Part shown: in pieces, positions 1 to 6,554 of the stretch
Position numbering within the stretch: position 1 is the stretch's first letter
How the letters are laid out: each line of letters starts with the position of its first letter
NCBI GenBank assembly: GCA_003520455.1
Contig: DOUV01000406.1
Location: 1 to 7,153 of the forward strand
DNA length: 7,153 nt
Reading direction: 5' to 3'
From: Chloroflexota bacterium
GTDB taxonomy: Bacteria > Chloroflexota > Anaerolineae > Ardenticatenales > Ardenticatenaceae
Notes under the pieces: model-generated
Databases searched by the model: none
Told to the model about the DNA's origin: nothing
What the model saw: only the letters and a program-made list of their open reading frames with translations
Position numbers and translations under genes: made by a program

Positions 1-2
1 AG

Positions 3-1919
3 AAGCAACTTGTCAAGCTGGTCGTCGGCGATAGTGCCAGCATCACGCTGCACAGCCTGCCGGCCATCGCCATGGCCAAGGGGTTTGACAAGGCTGAGGG
101 GATCGAGCTGGAGACGCGTACGTTTCCCTCGGGCGCCGCGATGGTCGAGGCTGTCGCTGCGGGAGAGTTACAGGTTGCCCAGGCTGGTGACACGCCCTTT
201 ACTTCGCTGGCTGCCAGCGGCACGCCCGTGAAGATGATCGCCCAGATGACCGACAGCGGCGCGAATTATACCTTCTGGGTAACGAAGGAACTGAACCCGC
301 AGAAACCGGAGGATCTGCTGGACCACACCTTCGGCCTGCCTTTCGGCTCCACCTCGCAGCTGGTCATGAACGGATTCATCGAGACGTACAACCTCGACCC
401 GGCCCGCATGAAGCAAGTAGATATGAAGCCTAACGATATCGTCGCAGCCTACACCAAGGGCGACATCGATGGCTTCATCCTCTGGTCGCCGGGCAGCAAC
501 CGCGCTGCGCAGGCTCGCCCCTCGGTCAAGGTCCACGATGCCTACCAGAGCTACTTCCCGGATAAGCCTGGGCCGCAGCGCCTCGGCACGGCCCACACCG
601 TGATCTTTGCCCGAGAGGAGCTTCTCAAGGAGCAGCCAGAGGTGGTCCAGGCCTATCTGCGCACCTTGCTGCGCGCCAAGAAATTCCTCGATGACCCGGC
701 GACGGCCGGCGAGGCGCGGCAGATCGTAGCCGACTCGCTCAAGATCGACAAATCCATCGTCGAGGAGACCAAAGATCAGATCATCTTCCAACTCGACATC
801 AATCAGCAACTCATCGACGACCTCACACTGGTTGGCAACGAGCTCTACAAAGCCAATAAGATCAAGAATCCACCAGATCTCAAGGCTTGGATGGACAGTG
901 GCCCGCTCGCCGCGGTTGCGCCAGAATTGGTGAACCTGACGGGGAGCAAAACCAGTACAAATGCGGCGCCTGCGAAAGATGTGGGCTCACTCGTCGTTGG
1001 GTACACACCCAGCGTCAGCATCGGGACGTTGCTCGTGCTCGCCGACGCCCAGGGCTTTGACAAAGAAGAAGGTCTCGATATGACCCTGCAGCGCTACGCG
1101 ACCAGCCCGGTCGAGGCCGAAGCCGTCGCCGCGGGGGATCTGCAAATCGGTGGCATGGGCGACACGACCATCATCGGTCTGGAGGCGGCCGGTGTGCCGG
1201 TGAAGATGGCCGCCCAACTCGTCGATGTAAGCCGGCAGGTCGAGATCATATGTCGCCAGGATCGGAACATCACGAAGCCCAAAGATCTGGAGGGCAAAAC
1301 CATCGGCTACGGCTTCGGCGGGCTGGCCCACAATCTGGTCGCGAAGTTCATCTCTACCTACGAGCTCAACGATAGCAGCGTCAAACAGATCGATGGGAAG
1401 CCAGCCGAGCTCGTCGCCGCCTATGTGAAGGGGGACTTCGACTGCATCGCCCTCTGGCCGCCAGGGCTGTTCCAGGCGAAGGAGCACGTACCCTCTCTCC
1501 GGTTGCACAACGGGCGGGAGAGTTTCATCGCTGGCCAGGAGGGCCCCAAGAATATCATGGGCTCGCACAGCAACCTGTTCGCGACCGATAAAGTCATCAA
1601 AGAGCAGCCAGAGGCCGTCCAGGCATTGATGCGCGCGCTGCTCAAGTCCATCGACTTCCTGCACGCCGACCCGGACCAGGCGGCTGAGATTGTGGCCGCG
1701 GACTTCAAGGTCAAGCCTGAGGAAGTGCGCGACGGCTTCGATCTGCTCGACTTCAAATTGACCATGGATGAAGAGTTCTATCAGGACATGAACGACACGG
1801 CCCAGTTCTTCTACGATTTGGGCCGGCTGAAAGTGGCCCCGCCGCCCATGCTGAAAGGGTGGGTAGACCCAACGCTCCTGAAGCAGGTCGATCCCTCGCT
1901 CGTAACCTACGAGCCGTAG
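3..1919 (+). CDS. NitT/TauT-family ABC substrate-binding protein with two tandem binding domains (5' partial)
   Basis: Probably an extracytoplasmic solute receptor of the SsuA/TauA/THI5-like group, which delivers small ligands such as sulfonates, nitrate or pyrimidine precursors to an ABC importer. The frame is open from base 3 and homology-like sequence begins at once (LVVGDSASITLHSLP), so the ATG at 72 lies inside the first domain and the true start and any signal peptide are upstream of the window. The visible 638 residues hold two copies of one domain: about 3-950 and about 984-1919, joined by a Thr/Ser/Asn/Ala/Pro linker at 951-983. Matching landmarks in both copies are QGFDK/KGFDK, EAVAAG(E/D)LQ, GDT, PVKM.AQ, VAAY.KGD.D...LW.PG and KEQPE.VQA. 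Substrate is unknown; pocket-lining stretches differ between copies (for example LPFGSTSQ versus YGFGGLAHN). No permease or ATPase gene is in the window. The next gene starts 22 nt downstream. Family call is firm; substrate is not. Confidence 0.92.
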   Translation, partial: KQLVKLVVGDSASITLHSLPAIAMAKGFDKAEGIELETRTFPSGAAMVEAVAAGELQVAQAGDTPFTSLAASGTPVKMIAQMTDSGANYTFWVTKELNPQKPEDLLDHTFGLPFGSTSQLVMNGFIETYNLDPARMKQVDMKPNDIVAAYTKGDIDGFILWSPGSNRAAQARPSVKVHDAYQSYFPDKPGPQRLGTAHTVIFAREELLKEQPEVVQAYLRTLLRAKKFLDDPATAGEARQIVADSLKIDKSIVEETKDQIIFQLDINQQLIDDLTLVGNELYKANKIKNPPDLKAWMDSGPLAAVAPELVNLTGSKTSTNAAPAKDVGSLVVGYTPSVSIGTLLVLADAQGFDKEEGLDMTLQRYATSPVEAEAVAAGDLQIGGMGDTTIIGLEAAGVPVKMAAQLVDVSRQVEIICRQDRNITKPKDLEGKTIGYGFGGLAHNLVAKFISTYELNDSSVKQIDGKPAELVAAYVKGDFDCIALWPPGLFQAKEHVPSLRLHNGRESFIAGQEGPKNIMGSHSNLFATDKVIKEQPEAVQALMRALLKSIDFLHADPDQAAEIVAADFKVKPEEVRDGFDLLDFKLTMDEEFYQDMNDTAQFFYDLGRLKVAPPPMLKGWVDPTLLKQVDPSLVTYEP

Positions 1920-1941
1920 TGCGAGCAGAAAGGCGCACGCC

Positions 1942-2280
1942 ATGCCAGATCCAGGCTACCTGATCATCCTCTTTGACGCACCCACCAGCCCGGAGTTCGA
2001 CGAGTGGTTTTATGCCGAGCATTACCAGGACGTGTTACGCACATCGGGGGTGACGGCGTTCCGCCGGCTCGCCATCCAGAACTCCGACTCTGATCGGCAT
2101 CGTTTCATCGGATTGATCGAGACGGCCGATGTGGAGGCGACACTGGCAGCCCGGGCCAGCGAGGCCGGGCAACGGTCCCAGCAAGAGGCCAACCGGCATG
2201 GCGTGCGCCACCGTACCGTGATCGTGACCCGCACCTTGTTTGAGGCGTTACCGGGAGCAGCACCGCGCCGCCTCGCCTGA
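1942..2280 (+). CDS. Small EthD-like / dimeric alpha-beta barrel protein
   Basis: A 112-residue soluble protein with no signal peptide or membrane segment. Its N-terminal half looks like the ferredoxin-like dimeric alpha-beta barrel (EthD-like) fold: a beta strand (YLIILFDAP, residues 6-14), then EFDEWFYAEHYQDVL with Trp22 and Glu26-His27, then a Gly36-Val37 turn and FRRL strand; a second strand (RFIGLIET) follows near residue 55. In related proteins the W...EH motif packs the helix, and some members are small degradative or isomerase-like enzymes while many have no known reaction. Start ATG is supported by AGAAAGG at 1927-1933, 8 nt upstream. It lies 22 nt after the binding protein and 22 nt before the enolase-superfamily gene, so it is probably co-transcribed and works in the same pathway. 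Fold assignment is by motif only; function unknown. Confidence 0.65.
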   Translation: MPDPGYLIILFDAPTSPEFDEWFYAEHYQDVLRTSGVTAFRRLAIQNSDSDRHRFIGLIETADVEATLAARASEAGQRSQQEANRHGVRHRTVIVTRTLFEALPGAAPRRLA

Positions 2281-2302
2281 TAGAGCGCGGAAGGGCGATA
2301 TT

Positions 2303-3376
2303 ATGCGTATCGAGCGGATCGAAGCCTTCGATCTGAGGGTACCGCTGAAGCGGCCCTACCACTGGGCGGGCGGGGAGATCAGAGATCTCACAACCATCAT
2401 TGTTACCATCGAGGCCGGGAGCCGGCGTGGAGCGGGCGAATGCACGACGGTGCCTGGCTACTCGTGGGAGGGGCCGGCGCAAGCCTGGGGTTTCACCCGC
2501 CAGCACGCACCCAGCCTCGTGGGCCGGTCGCCCGAGGAGGCCTGCCGCGCATTGCAGCGCCAGCGCCATGACTTCCCCTTCAGTGTATCAGCGTACCTGA
2601 CGGCGCTCGAAGAGGTGCTGGGGGCCGACGCACTCCGCCCGCCGGCTGAGGAGCGACGCCTGCGGCTATTGGGCACGGTCAATGTTGACAGCGATAACGA
2701 CGTCCGGGCCGTGGTGCCGCACCTGCTGGCCGCCGGCTATACGACCCTCAAGGTGAAGGTCGGCTTCGATCTGGAGCACGATATCGCCAGGGCCCGGCTG
2801 GTCCAATCGCTGGTGGAGGACCAGGCCAGGATCCGCTTCGACGCCAACCAGGCCTACTCCCTCGATAAGGCGCGCAGCTTCGCCCACAGTGTTGACCCGG
2901 CCAACGTCGAGCTCTTCGAGCAGCCGTTCGCCCCCGATGCCTGGGATGCCATGGTCACGCTGGCCCGAGATTGCCCGGTGCCGCTGATGCTGGACGAATC
3001 CATTTTTTCCGAGAAGGACATCGACCGCACCCACCGCCTGGGGTGCGCCCACTACATCAAGCTCAAACTGATGAAGGCGGGCAGCGCGAGCGACCTGGCG
3101 CGGCAGATCCGCCGCGTCCAGGGTCATGGGATCGGTGTCGTGCTGGGCAACGGTGCCGCCGCCGATCCTGGTTGCTACCACGAGGTACTGGTCGCCACCC
3201 ATTGTGGGGTGGCGACCGCGGGCGAGATGAACGGCTTTCTCAAGCCGCGGGCTTCGCTTCTCAAGCAGTCGATCCCTGTGGATGGGCCCGACGTGGTCGT
3301 CCGGCCCGACTTCCGGCTGGAGCCTGATCCGCTCCGGCTGCATGAGTTTGCCGTGGCGCACGCGGTGTGGGAGTGA
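2303..3376 (+). CDS. Mandelate racemase/muconate lactonizing enzyme family protein (enolase superfamily, MLE subgroup)
   Basis: Predicted cytosolic Mg-dependent enzyme of 357 residues that would abstract a proton alpha to a carboxylate, as in cycloisomerases, epimerases and dehydratases of the superfamily. The N-terminal capping domain (MRIERIEAFDLRVPLKRP) is followed by a TIM barrel with the MLE-type residues in order: Lys150-x-Lys152 (LKVKVG), metal ligands Asp180 (RFDANQ), Glu206 (FEQPF) and Asp231 (LMLDES), and Lys255 in YIKLKLMKAG. The spacings (28, 26, 25, 24) nearly match those of known muconate lactonizing enzymes, so catalysis is likely intact. Glu308 (GEMNG) lies near the seventh-to-eighth strand region. 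The open frame extends to an ATG at 2240, but the ATG at 2303 is preferred: it follows GGAAGGG at 2289-2295 by 7 nt, gives the family's usual N-terminus, and avoids a 41-nt overlap with the previous gene. The exact substrate (muconate, succinylbenzoate, dipeptide or acid sugar) cannot be settled. Confidence 0.92.
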   Translation: MRIERIEAFDLRVPLKRPYHWAGGEIRDLTTIIVTIEAGSRRGAGECTTVPGYSWEGPAQAWGFTRQHAPSLVGRSPEEACRALQRQRHDFPFSVSAYLTALEEVLGADALRPPAEERRLRLLGTVNVDSDNDVRAVVPHLLAAGYTTLKVKVGFDLEHDIARARLVQSLVEDQARIRFDANQAYSLDKARSFAHSVDPANVELFEQPFAPDAWDAMVTLARDCPVPLMLDESIFSEKDIDRTHRLGCAHYIKLKLMKAGSASDLARQIRRVQGHGIGVVLGNGAAADPGCYHEVLVATHCGVATAGEMNGFLKPRASLLKQSIPVDGPDVVVRPDFRLEPDPLRLHEFAVAHAVWE

Positions 3377-3436
3377 GCGTTGGAGCGGTTCCTCTGCGCG
3401 GGGGCCTAACGGTGCGAGGGAAGGAGCGCAAGAGTG

Positions 3437-5113
3437 ATGGAAGCCGAATACCGTTCCTGGACGCCGCAATCGCTGGGTGACATGCTTGACCAGGTCGCCG
3501 GTCGCTACGCCGACCAGGAGGCCATCATCTTCCGCGACCAACGCGTGACATACCGGCAACTCCATGAGCGCGTGAACCGGCTGGCCACGGGCCTGATGCG
3601 ACTCGGCGTGGGCCGGGGCGATAAGGTTGCGGTCTGGATGACCAATCACCCGGAATGGATCTACGCCCAGTTCGCGATCGCCAAGATCGGTGCCGTGATC
3701 GTGCCCATCAACACGCGCTACAAGCTGCACGAGCTGGAGTATATCGTCCACCAGTCGGACACGACCACCCTGATCCTCATTGACCGCTTCCGGGACATCG
3801 ACTACGCGGCCATGCTGCACGAGATCTGTCCTGAGCTCTCCGGAGCCGCGGCGGATCAGCGGGTCCACGCCGCGCGATTGCCGCTGTTGCGGCACGTGAT
3901 CTGCCACGGCGCGCAGCGCGCCCCGGGCATGCTCGCGTTCGCCGATGTGCTGGCGCTCGGGGCGGACCCGGCGCACGCTGAGGCCCTCCGGCAGCGCCAG
4001 GCCCAGGTCCAGCCCGACGACGTTACCATGGTCCTCTACACCTCCGGTACGACAGGTCTCCCCAAGGGCGCCATGCTGACCCACAACAATATCGGCGCCA
4101 ACGGCTGGTACCAGGGGGAGATCCAGCACCTTACCGACCGTGACAGCCTCATCGTCTACGTGCCGTTGTTCCACTGCTTCGGTTGCGTCAACGCCGTGCT
4201 GGCGGCCGTGCCCCACGGGGCGCGCCTGGTCTTATTGGAGACCTTCGACGCCGGTGAGGCGCTGCGGGCCATCGCACGCGAGCGCTGTACGGTCATCTAC
4301 GGGGTTCCAACAATGTTTATCGCCCTACTGGAGCACCCTGAGTTCGACCTCTACGACCTCAGCTCGCTGCGGACCGGCATCATGTCCGGTGCGCCCTGTT
4401 CGGTGAAAGTGATGGAAGAGGTCATGTACCGGATGGGAGCGAGCGAGATCACCATCACCTTCGGCCAGACCGAGTGCTCTCCGGTTGCCACCCAGACGCG
4501 GCCTGATGACCCCATCGAATTGCGAGTTCAATCGGTTGGCCGCGCCATCCCGGGCGTCGAGTGCAAAGTCGTGGACCCGGAGACCGGGCAGACACTGGAA
4601 GTTGGCCGGCAGGGCGAGTTTTGCACCCGCGGCCACCACGTAATGAAAGGCTACTACAAAAAACCGGCCGAGACAGCGGCCGCCATCGATCCAGAGGGTT
4701 GGCTGCACACCGGCGACCTGGTGGTGGTGGATGAGAACGGCTACTTCCGTACGACGGGCCGGATGCGGGACATGTATATCTGCGGTGGCTTCAACGTCTA
4801 CCCCAGGGAGGTCGAAGAGCTCTTGTTCCGCCATCCGAAGGTCAAGCAAGTCGCCGTGCTCGGCGTGCCCGACCGGTTGCTGGGTGAGGTCGGCATGGCC
4901 TGGGTTGAGCTCAAAGAGGGTGAGGCTTGCGCGGAGGATGAGATCATCGGCTTTTGCCGGGACAGCCTCGCCAACTTCAAGGTCCCGCGCTACGTCCGAT
5001 TCACCGACGCGTGGCCGATGACGGCAACGGGGAAGATTCAAAAGTACCGTCTGGACGAGATGGCCCGCGAGGCGCTCGGTCTCAATGACGTAGATTTCGT
5101 CGCGCACGCTTAA
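3437..5113 (+). CDS. AMP-forming acyl-CoA synthetase (fatty-acid/aryl-CoA ligase-like)
   Basis: Cytosolic ligase that would activate a carboxylic acid with ATP to an acyl-adenylate and then a CoA thioester. It is complete at 558 residues, usual for the FadD-like/ANL superfamily. Core motifs, numbered from the ATG at 3437: phosphate-binding loop YTSGTTGLPKG at 201-211, FGQTE at 342-346, HTGD at 424-427 with the ribose-binding Asp427, the hinge region G441-R...D445 followed by GGFNVYPREVEE, and the catalytic C-terminal lysine Lys533 in TATGKIQK. AAGGAG at 3421-3426 sits 7 nt before a GTG at 3434 and 10 nt before the ATG at 3437, so either may be used (one residue difference). The gap after the enolase-family gene is about 60 nt with no terminator seen, so it is probably in the same operon. 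Chain length or aromatic preference of the acid cannot be told from these motifs. Confidence 0.95.
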   Translation: MEAEYRSWTPQSLGDMLDQVAGRYADQEAIIFRDQRVTYRQLHERVNRLATGLMRLGVGRGDKVAVWMTNHPEWIYAQFAIAKIGAVIVPINTRYKLHELEYIVHQSDTTTLILIDRFRDIDYAAMLHEICPELSGAAADQRVHAARLPLLRHVICHGAQRAPGMLAFADVLALGADPAHAEALRQRQAQVQPDDVTMVLYTSGTTGLPKGAMLTHNNIGANGWYQGEIQHLTDRDSLIVYVPLFHCFGCVNAVLAAVPHGARLVLLETFDAGEALRAIARERCTVIYGVPTMFIALLEHPEFDLYDLSSLRTGIMSGAPCSVKVMEEVMYRMGASEITITFGQTECSPVATQTRPDDPIELRVQSVGRAIPGVECKVVDPETGQTLEVGRQGEFCTRGHHVMKGYYKKPAETAAAIDPEGWLHTGDLVVVDENGYFRTTGRMRDMYICGGFNVYPREVEELLFRHPKVKQVAVLGVPDRLLGEVGMAWVELKEGEACAEDEIIGFCRDSLANFKVPRYVRFTDAWPMTATGKIQKYRLDEMAREALGLNDVDFVAHA

Positions 5114-5133
5114 TTGCACATCGCCTTTGTGGA

Positions 5134-5290
5134 TCACTTCCGGAGTGGGAAACGTCAACTACCCCCGGCTGAAGCCAGGAGCTTGCCCGTAGTCTCCGAG
5201 GAGACCCGTGCTTCAGGGCCGGTTGACGACGGCCCCTCCTGAGCCAGAGCCTGCCTGCTCAGGATGCCACGCAGACGGATGTTGCGCGCG
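5134..5290 (-). ncRNA. Predicted omega RNA (reRNA) overlapping the tnpB 3' end, with guide
   Basis: Three stem-loops follow one another on the strand that encodes tnpB. The first pairs 5257-5264 with 5237-5244 (8 bp perfect, TCCTGAGC/GCTCAGGA, 12-nt loop). The second pairs 5230-5235 with 5216-5221 (6 bp, GGGCCG/CGGCCC, 8-nt loop). The third pairs 5210-5216 with 5169-5175 (7 bp, CTGAAGC/GCTTCAG) and encloses a 6-bp hairpin, 5200-5205 with 5192-5197 (GTCTCC/GGAGAC). The third stem could extend by CCGG/CCGG (5165-5168 with 5219-5222) across a 2-nt bulge, in competition with the second. In characterized TnpB systems the guide RNA scaffold covers just this part, the end of the coding frame plus the right end, and the guide is the flanking DNA past the element. 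Here that would be the complement of about 5134-5153. The 5' limit near 5290 is approximate. Confidence 0.6.
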
Positions 5291-6357
5291 GCGTTCAGGT
5301 CCGCATGAAGCGAGTAGCCGCAGGCACGACAGGTAAAATCGTGACGAGAGCGATTATGAGCAGCCGTATACCCGCAACGAGAGCAGCCCTTCGAGGTGCC
5401 GGAGGCTTCGACCTCAACAACCTCGAAGCCGCGCCCTTCGGCCTTGTACCGAGTGAACGTCTCCAACTGGTAGAACGCCCACCGGTTCAGGTCGGTACGT
5501 TGCGGCTTGCGCAACCGACCGTTGCGGATGCTGGCAAGGTGCTCAATCGCAATCGTCGGGTTTCCGGTCGCTTCGGCAAACTCGACAATGCGTCGGCTGA
5601 TGACGTGGTTGGCGTCACGGGTGAATCGCGCCTCTCGGCCGGACAGCCGGTTCAGAACGCGCCGCACGCTGCGACTGTTCGTTTGTGTCTTTTTCCTTTG
5701 GAGACTGGCGCGAACGAGGGAGTAGCGGTTGCGGACGTGGCGAGTATGCCCACCGCCAAAGAAGCGGGCTCGTTTTCCGTCCGTCACGACGGCCAGGTTG
5801 TTGATGCCCCGGTCAACGCCAATCACGGCGTCGTTGGGGCGCTCAATATCGGGCGCGTCACACTTGAAGGAAACGGAAAGATAAACCTTGCCACGGCGGA
5901 TGAACAGGCGAGCGTCACCTATCCGCCAGTTGTTGAGGTAATCGCTCAGACGCGGCTCGCCGTGGTAGGCGACGGGCCGGATGCGACCGTCAATCGTGGT
6001 GACACTCAGACCCTGATGGGTGAAGGAGAAATCGCGCCCACGAGCGCCGCCTTGCAGCATGACACCATTCGACTTGAAGGAGACCGGCTTGCGTGGGCGC
6101 TCTTTCTTGGTGCGAAGCGCAGCGTACTTGCTGGCAATCTGGCGGATGCAACTGGCGGCAACTTGAGCGGAGAGGCCGAACCGTTCGCGCACGTCCCGAT
6201 AAACGAGGCCGTGCAACCTGGCAGCATTCGACAGGTTGCCGTTTTCGAAGGCGACCACGCTTACGAAGTTGCAGGCATCCGTCCAGGCTTGAACGGTTCG
6301 CCGGGCAACGTCCAGATCGAGGTCGATTTTGATACGGGTCGTGCGCGTGATTTCCAT
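5155..6357 (-). CDS. tnpB: TnpB, RNA-guided transposon-associated nuclease (Cas12 ancestor family)
   Basis: Predicted 400-residue nuclease that, with an omega/reRNA copied from its own 3' end, cuts DNA matching the guide next to a short target-adjacent motif; in the family this favours element retention. The N-terminal wedge/REC-like part starts METI-like (MEITRTTRIKIDL). The RuvC catalytic residues are all present: Asp182 (GVDRGINNLAV), Glu272 (IAIEHL) and Asp353 (HADLNAARNI). A zinc finger lies between the last two, Cys325/Cys328 (CSRCGY) and Cys343/Cys346 (CRACGY). It is full length with no frameshift. The frame opens 19 codons earlier at 6414, but that start is rejected because the extended -10 motif overlaps that stretch and the family N-terminus begins at 6357. 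No clear Shine-Dalgarno is seen. The last ~36 residues overlap the RNA stem-loops and probably carry no conserved protein function. Confidence 0.95.
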   Translation of the reverse strand: MEITRTTRIKIDLDLDVARRTVQAWTDACNFVSVVAFENGNLSNAARLHGLVYRDVRERFGLSAQVAASCIRQIASKYAALRTKKERPRKPVSFKSNGVMLQGGARGRDFSFTHQGLSVTTIDGRIRPVAYHGEPRLSDYLNNWRIGDARLFIRRGKVYLSVSFKCDAPDIERPNDAVIGVDRGINNLAVVTDGKRARFFGGGHTRHVRNRYSLVRASLQRKKTQTNSRSVRRVLNRLSGREARFTRDANHVISRRIVEFAEATGNPTIAIEHLASIRNGRLRKPQRTDLNRWAFYQLETFTRYKAEGRGFEVVEVEASGTSKGCSRCGYTAAHNRSRHDFTCRACGYSLHADLNAARNIRLRGILSRQALAQEGPSSTGPEARVSSETTGKLLASAGGS

Positions 6358-6387
6358 AGTGGCCGGTCGCAATCTCAACTTGCCGGA

Positions 6388-6396
6388 AGTATAGCA
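6388..6396 (-). promoter_or_regulatory. Extended -10 promoter for tnpB
   Basis: The minus strand reads TGCTATACT here, close to the extended -10 consensus TGnTATAAT (one mismatch). It lies about 30 nt upstream of the tnpB ATG, leaving a leader of roughly 23 nt. The -35 region at 17-18 nt spacing (TTATGT or TTTATG) is poor, which an extended -10 can tolerate. Seen by eye only. Confidence 0.4.
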
Positions 6397-6433
6397 CAGG
6401 GGCGCGACAGACATAAACTTTGGATTGGCCTTG

Positions 6434-6452
6434 TTGGGGCATTGCGCCCCAA
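6434..6452. repeat. Perfect 7-bp inverted repeat (hairpin) upstream of tnpB
   Basis: TTGGGGC at 6434-6440 pairs with GCCCCAA at 6446-6452 around a 5-nt loop (ATTGC). No T-tract follows on either strand, so it is not a convincing intrinsic terminator. It may be a left-end hairpin of the tnpB element, or part of the folded leader of the gene that starts at 6555. Confidence 0.55.
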
Positions 6453-6457
6453 TTCCC

Positions 6458-6537
6458 CTCCCGGCTCGCCCTGCGGAGCGGACCCCGGCGCGACCTTCTC
6501 GCCTGGGCGTACCCCGCGGGGTAGAAGCCGGGAGTCC
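6458..6537 (+). other. Densely folded intergenic region before the SDR gene
   Basis: About 80 nt with several strong, partly competing stems. Outer stem: GGAC-CCCGGC at 6480-6489 with GCCGGG-a-GTCC at 6527-6537 (10 bp, one bulged A). Inside it, CTTCT at 6495-6499 pairs with AGAAG at 6523-6527 and encloses two hairpins, CGCC/GGCG at 6500-6509 and ACCCC/GGGGT at 6511-6522, which makes a three-way junction. The two nested stems share G6527. A rival stem pairs CTCCCGGC at 6458-6465 with GCCGGGAG at 6527-6534 (8 bp perfect). The block ends 3 nt before the GGAGG ribosome binding site at 6541-6545. It could be a cis-regulatory leader, a dispersed repeat, or a transposon end; none of these is proven. 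Confidence 0.5.
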
Positions 6538-6554
6538 CCTGGAGGCGATTTTCT

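Larger units (their letters stand above)
5154..6420 (-). mobile_element. Solo tnpB element, IS200/IS605 (IS1341-like) type; outer limits approximate
   Basis: An intact tnpB on the minus strand, flanked by plus-strand genes of an otherwise co-directional cluster, with no tnpA transposase gene beside it. Such elements lack terminal inverted repeats and have subterminal hairpins. The right end (low coordinates) is inferred at 5154, where the element strand reads AGTTGAC directly after the last structured stem; the tnpB stop codon lies inside these bases. The left end (high coordinates) is inferred only roughly, just beyond the tnpB promoter near 6420; it could extend to the hairpin at 6434-6452 or even about 6540. 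Without tnpA the element depends on a transposase in trans or is now immobile. Element identity is firm; boundaries are inference. Confidence 0.7.

Noticed and set aside
72..74. ATG at 72 as the start of the binding protein
   Set aside because: The frame is open to base 3 and the upstream residues align with the start of the second domain (LVVG...), so this ATG is internal.
987..1943. 318-codon minus-strand open frame opposite the second binding domain
   Set aside because: It is a shadow of the plus-strand receptor gene, whose two domains match each other over this whole stretch.
2240..2302. Longer N-terminus for the enolase-family protein from the ATG at 2240
   Set aside because: It would overlap the previous gene by 41 nt and add a basic stretch not expected in the family; the ATG at 2303 has a good ribosome binding site.
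2666..4216. 516-codon minus-strand open frame across the enolase-family and ligase genes
   Set aside because: It overlaps two genes with full motif sets on the plus strand; the translation shows no recognizable family and is a usual shadow frame in GC-rich coding DNA.
5135..5147. Small hairpin (CACT/AGTG) as a terminator for the acyl-CoA synthetase gene
   Set aside because: Only 4-5 pairs and no T-tract on either strand; not a convincing intrinsic terminator.
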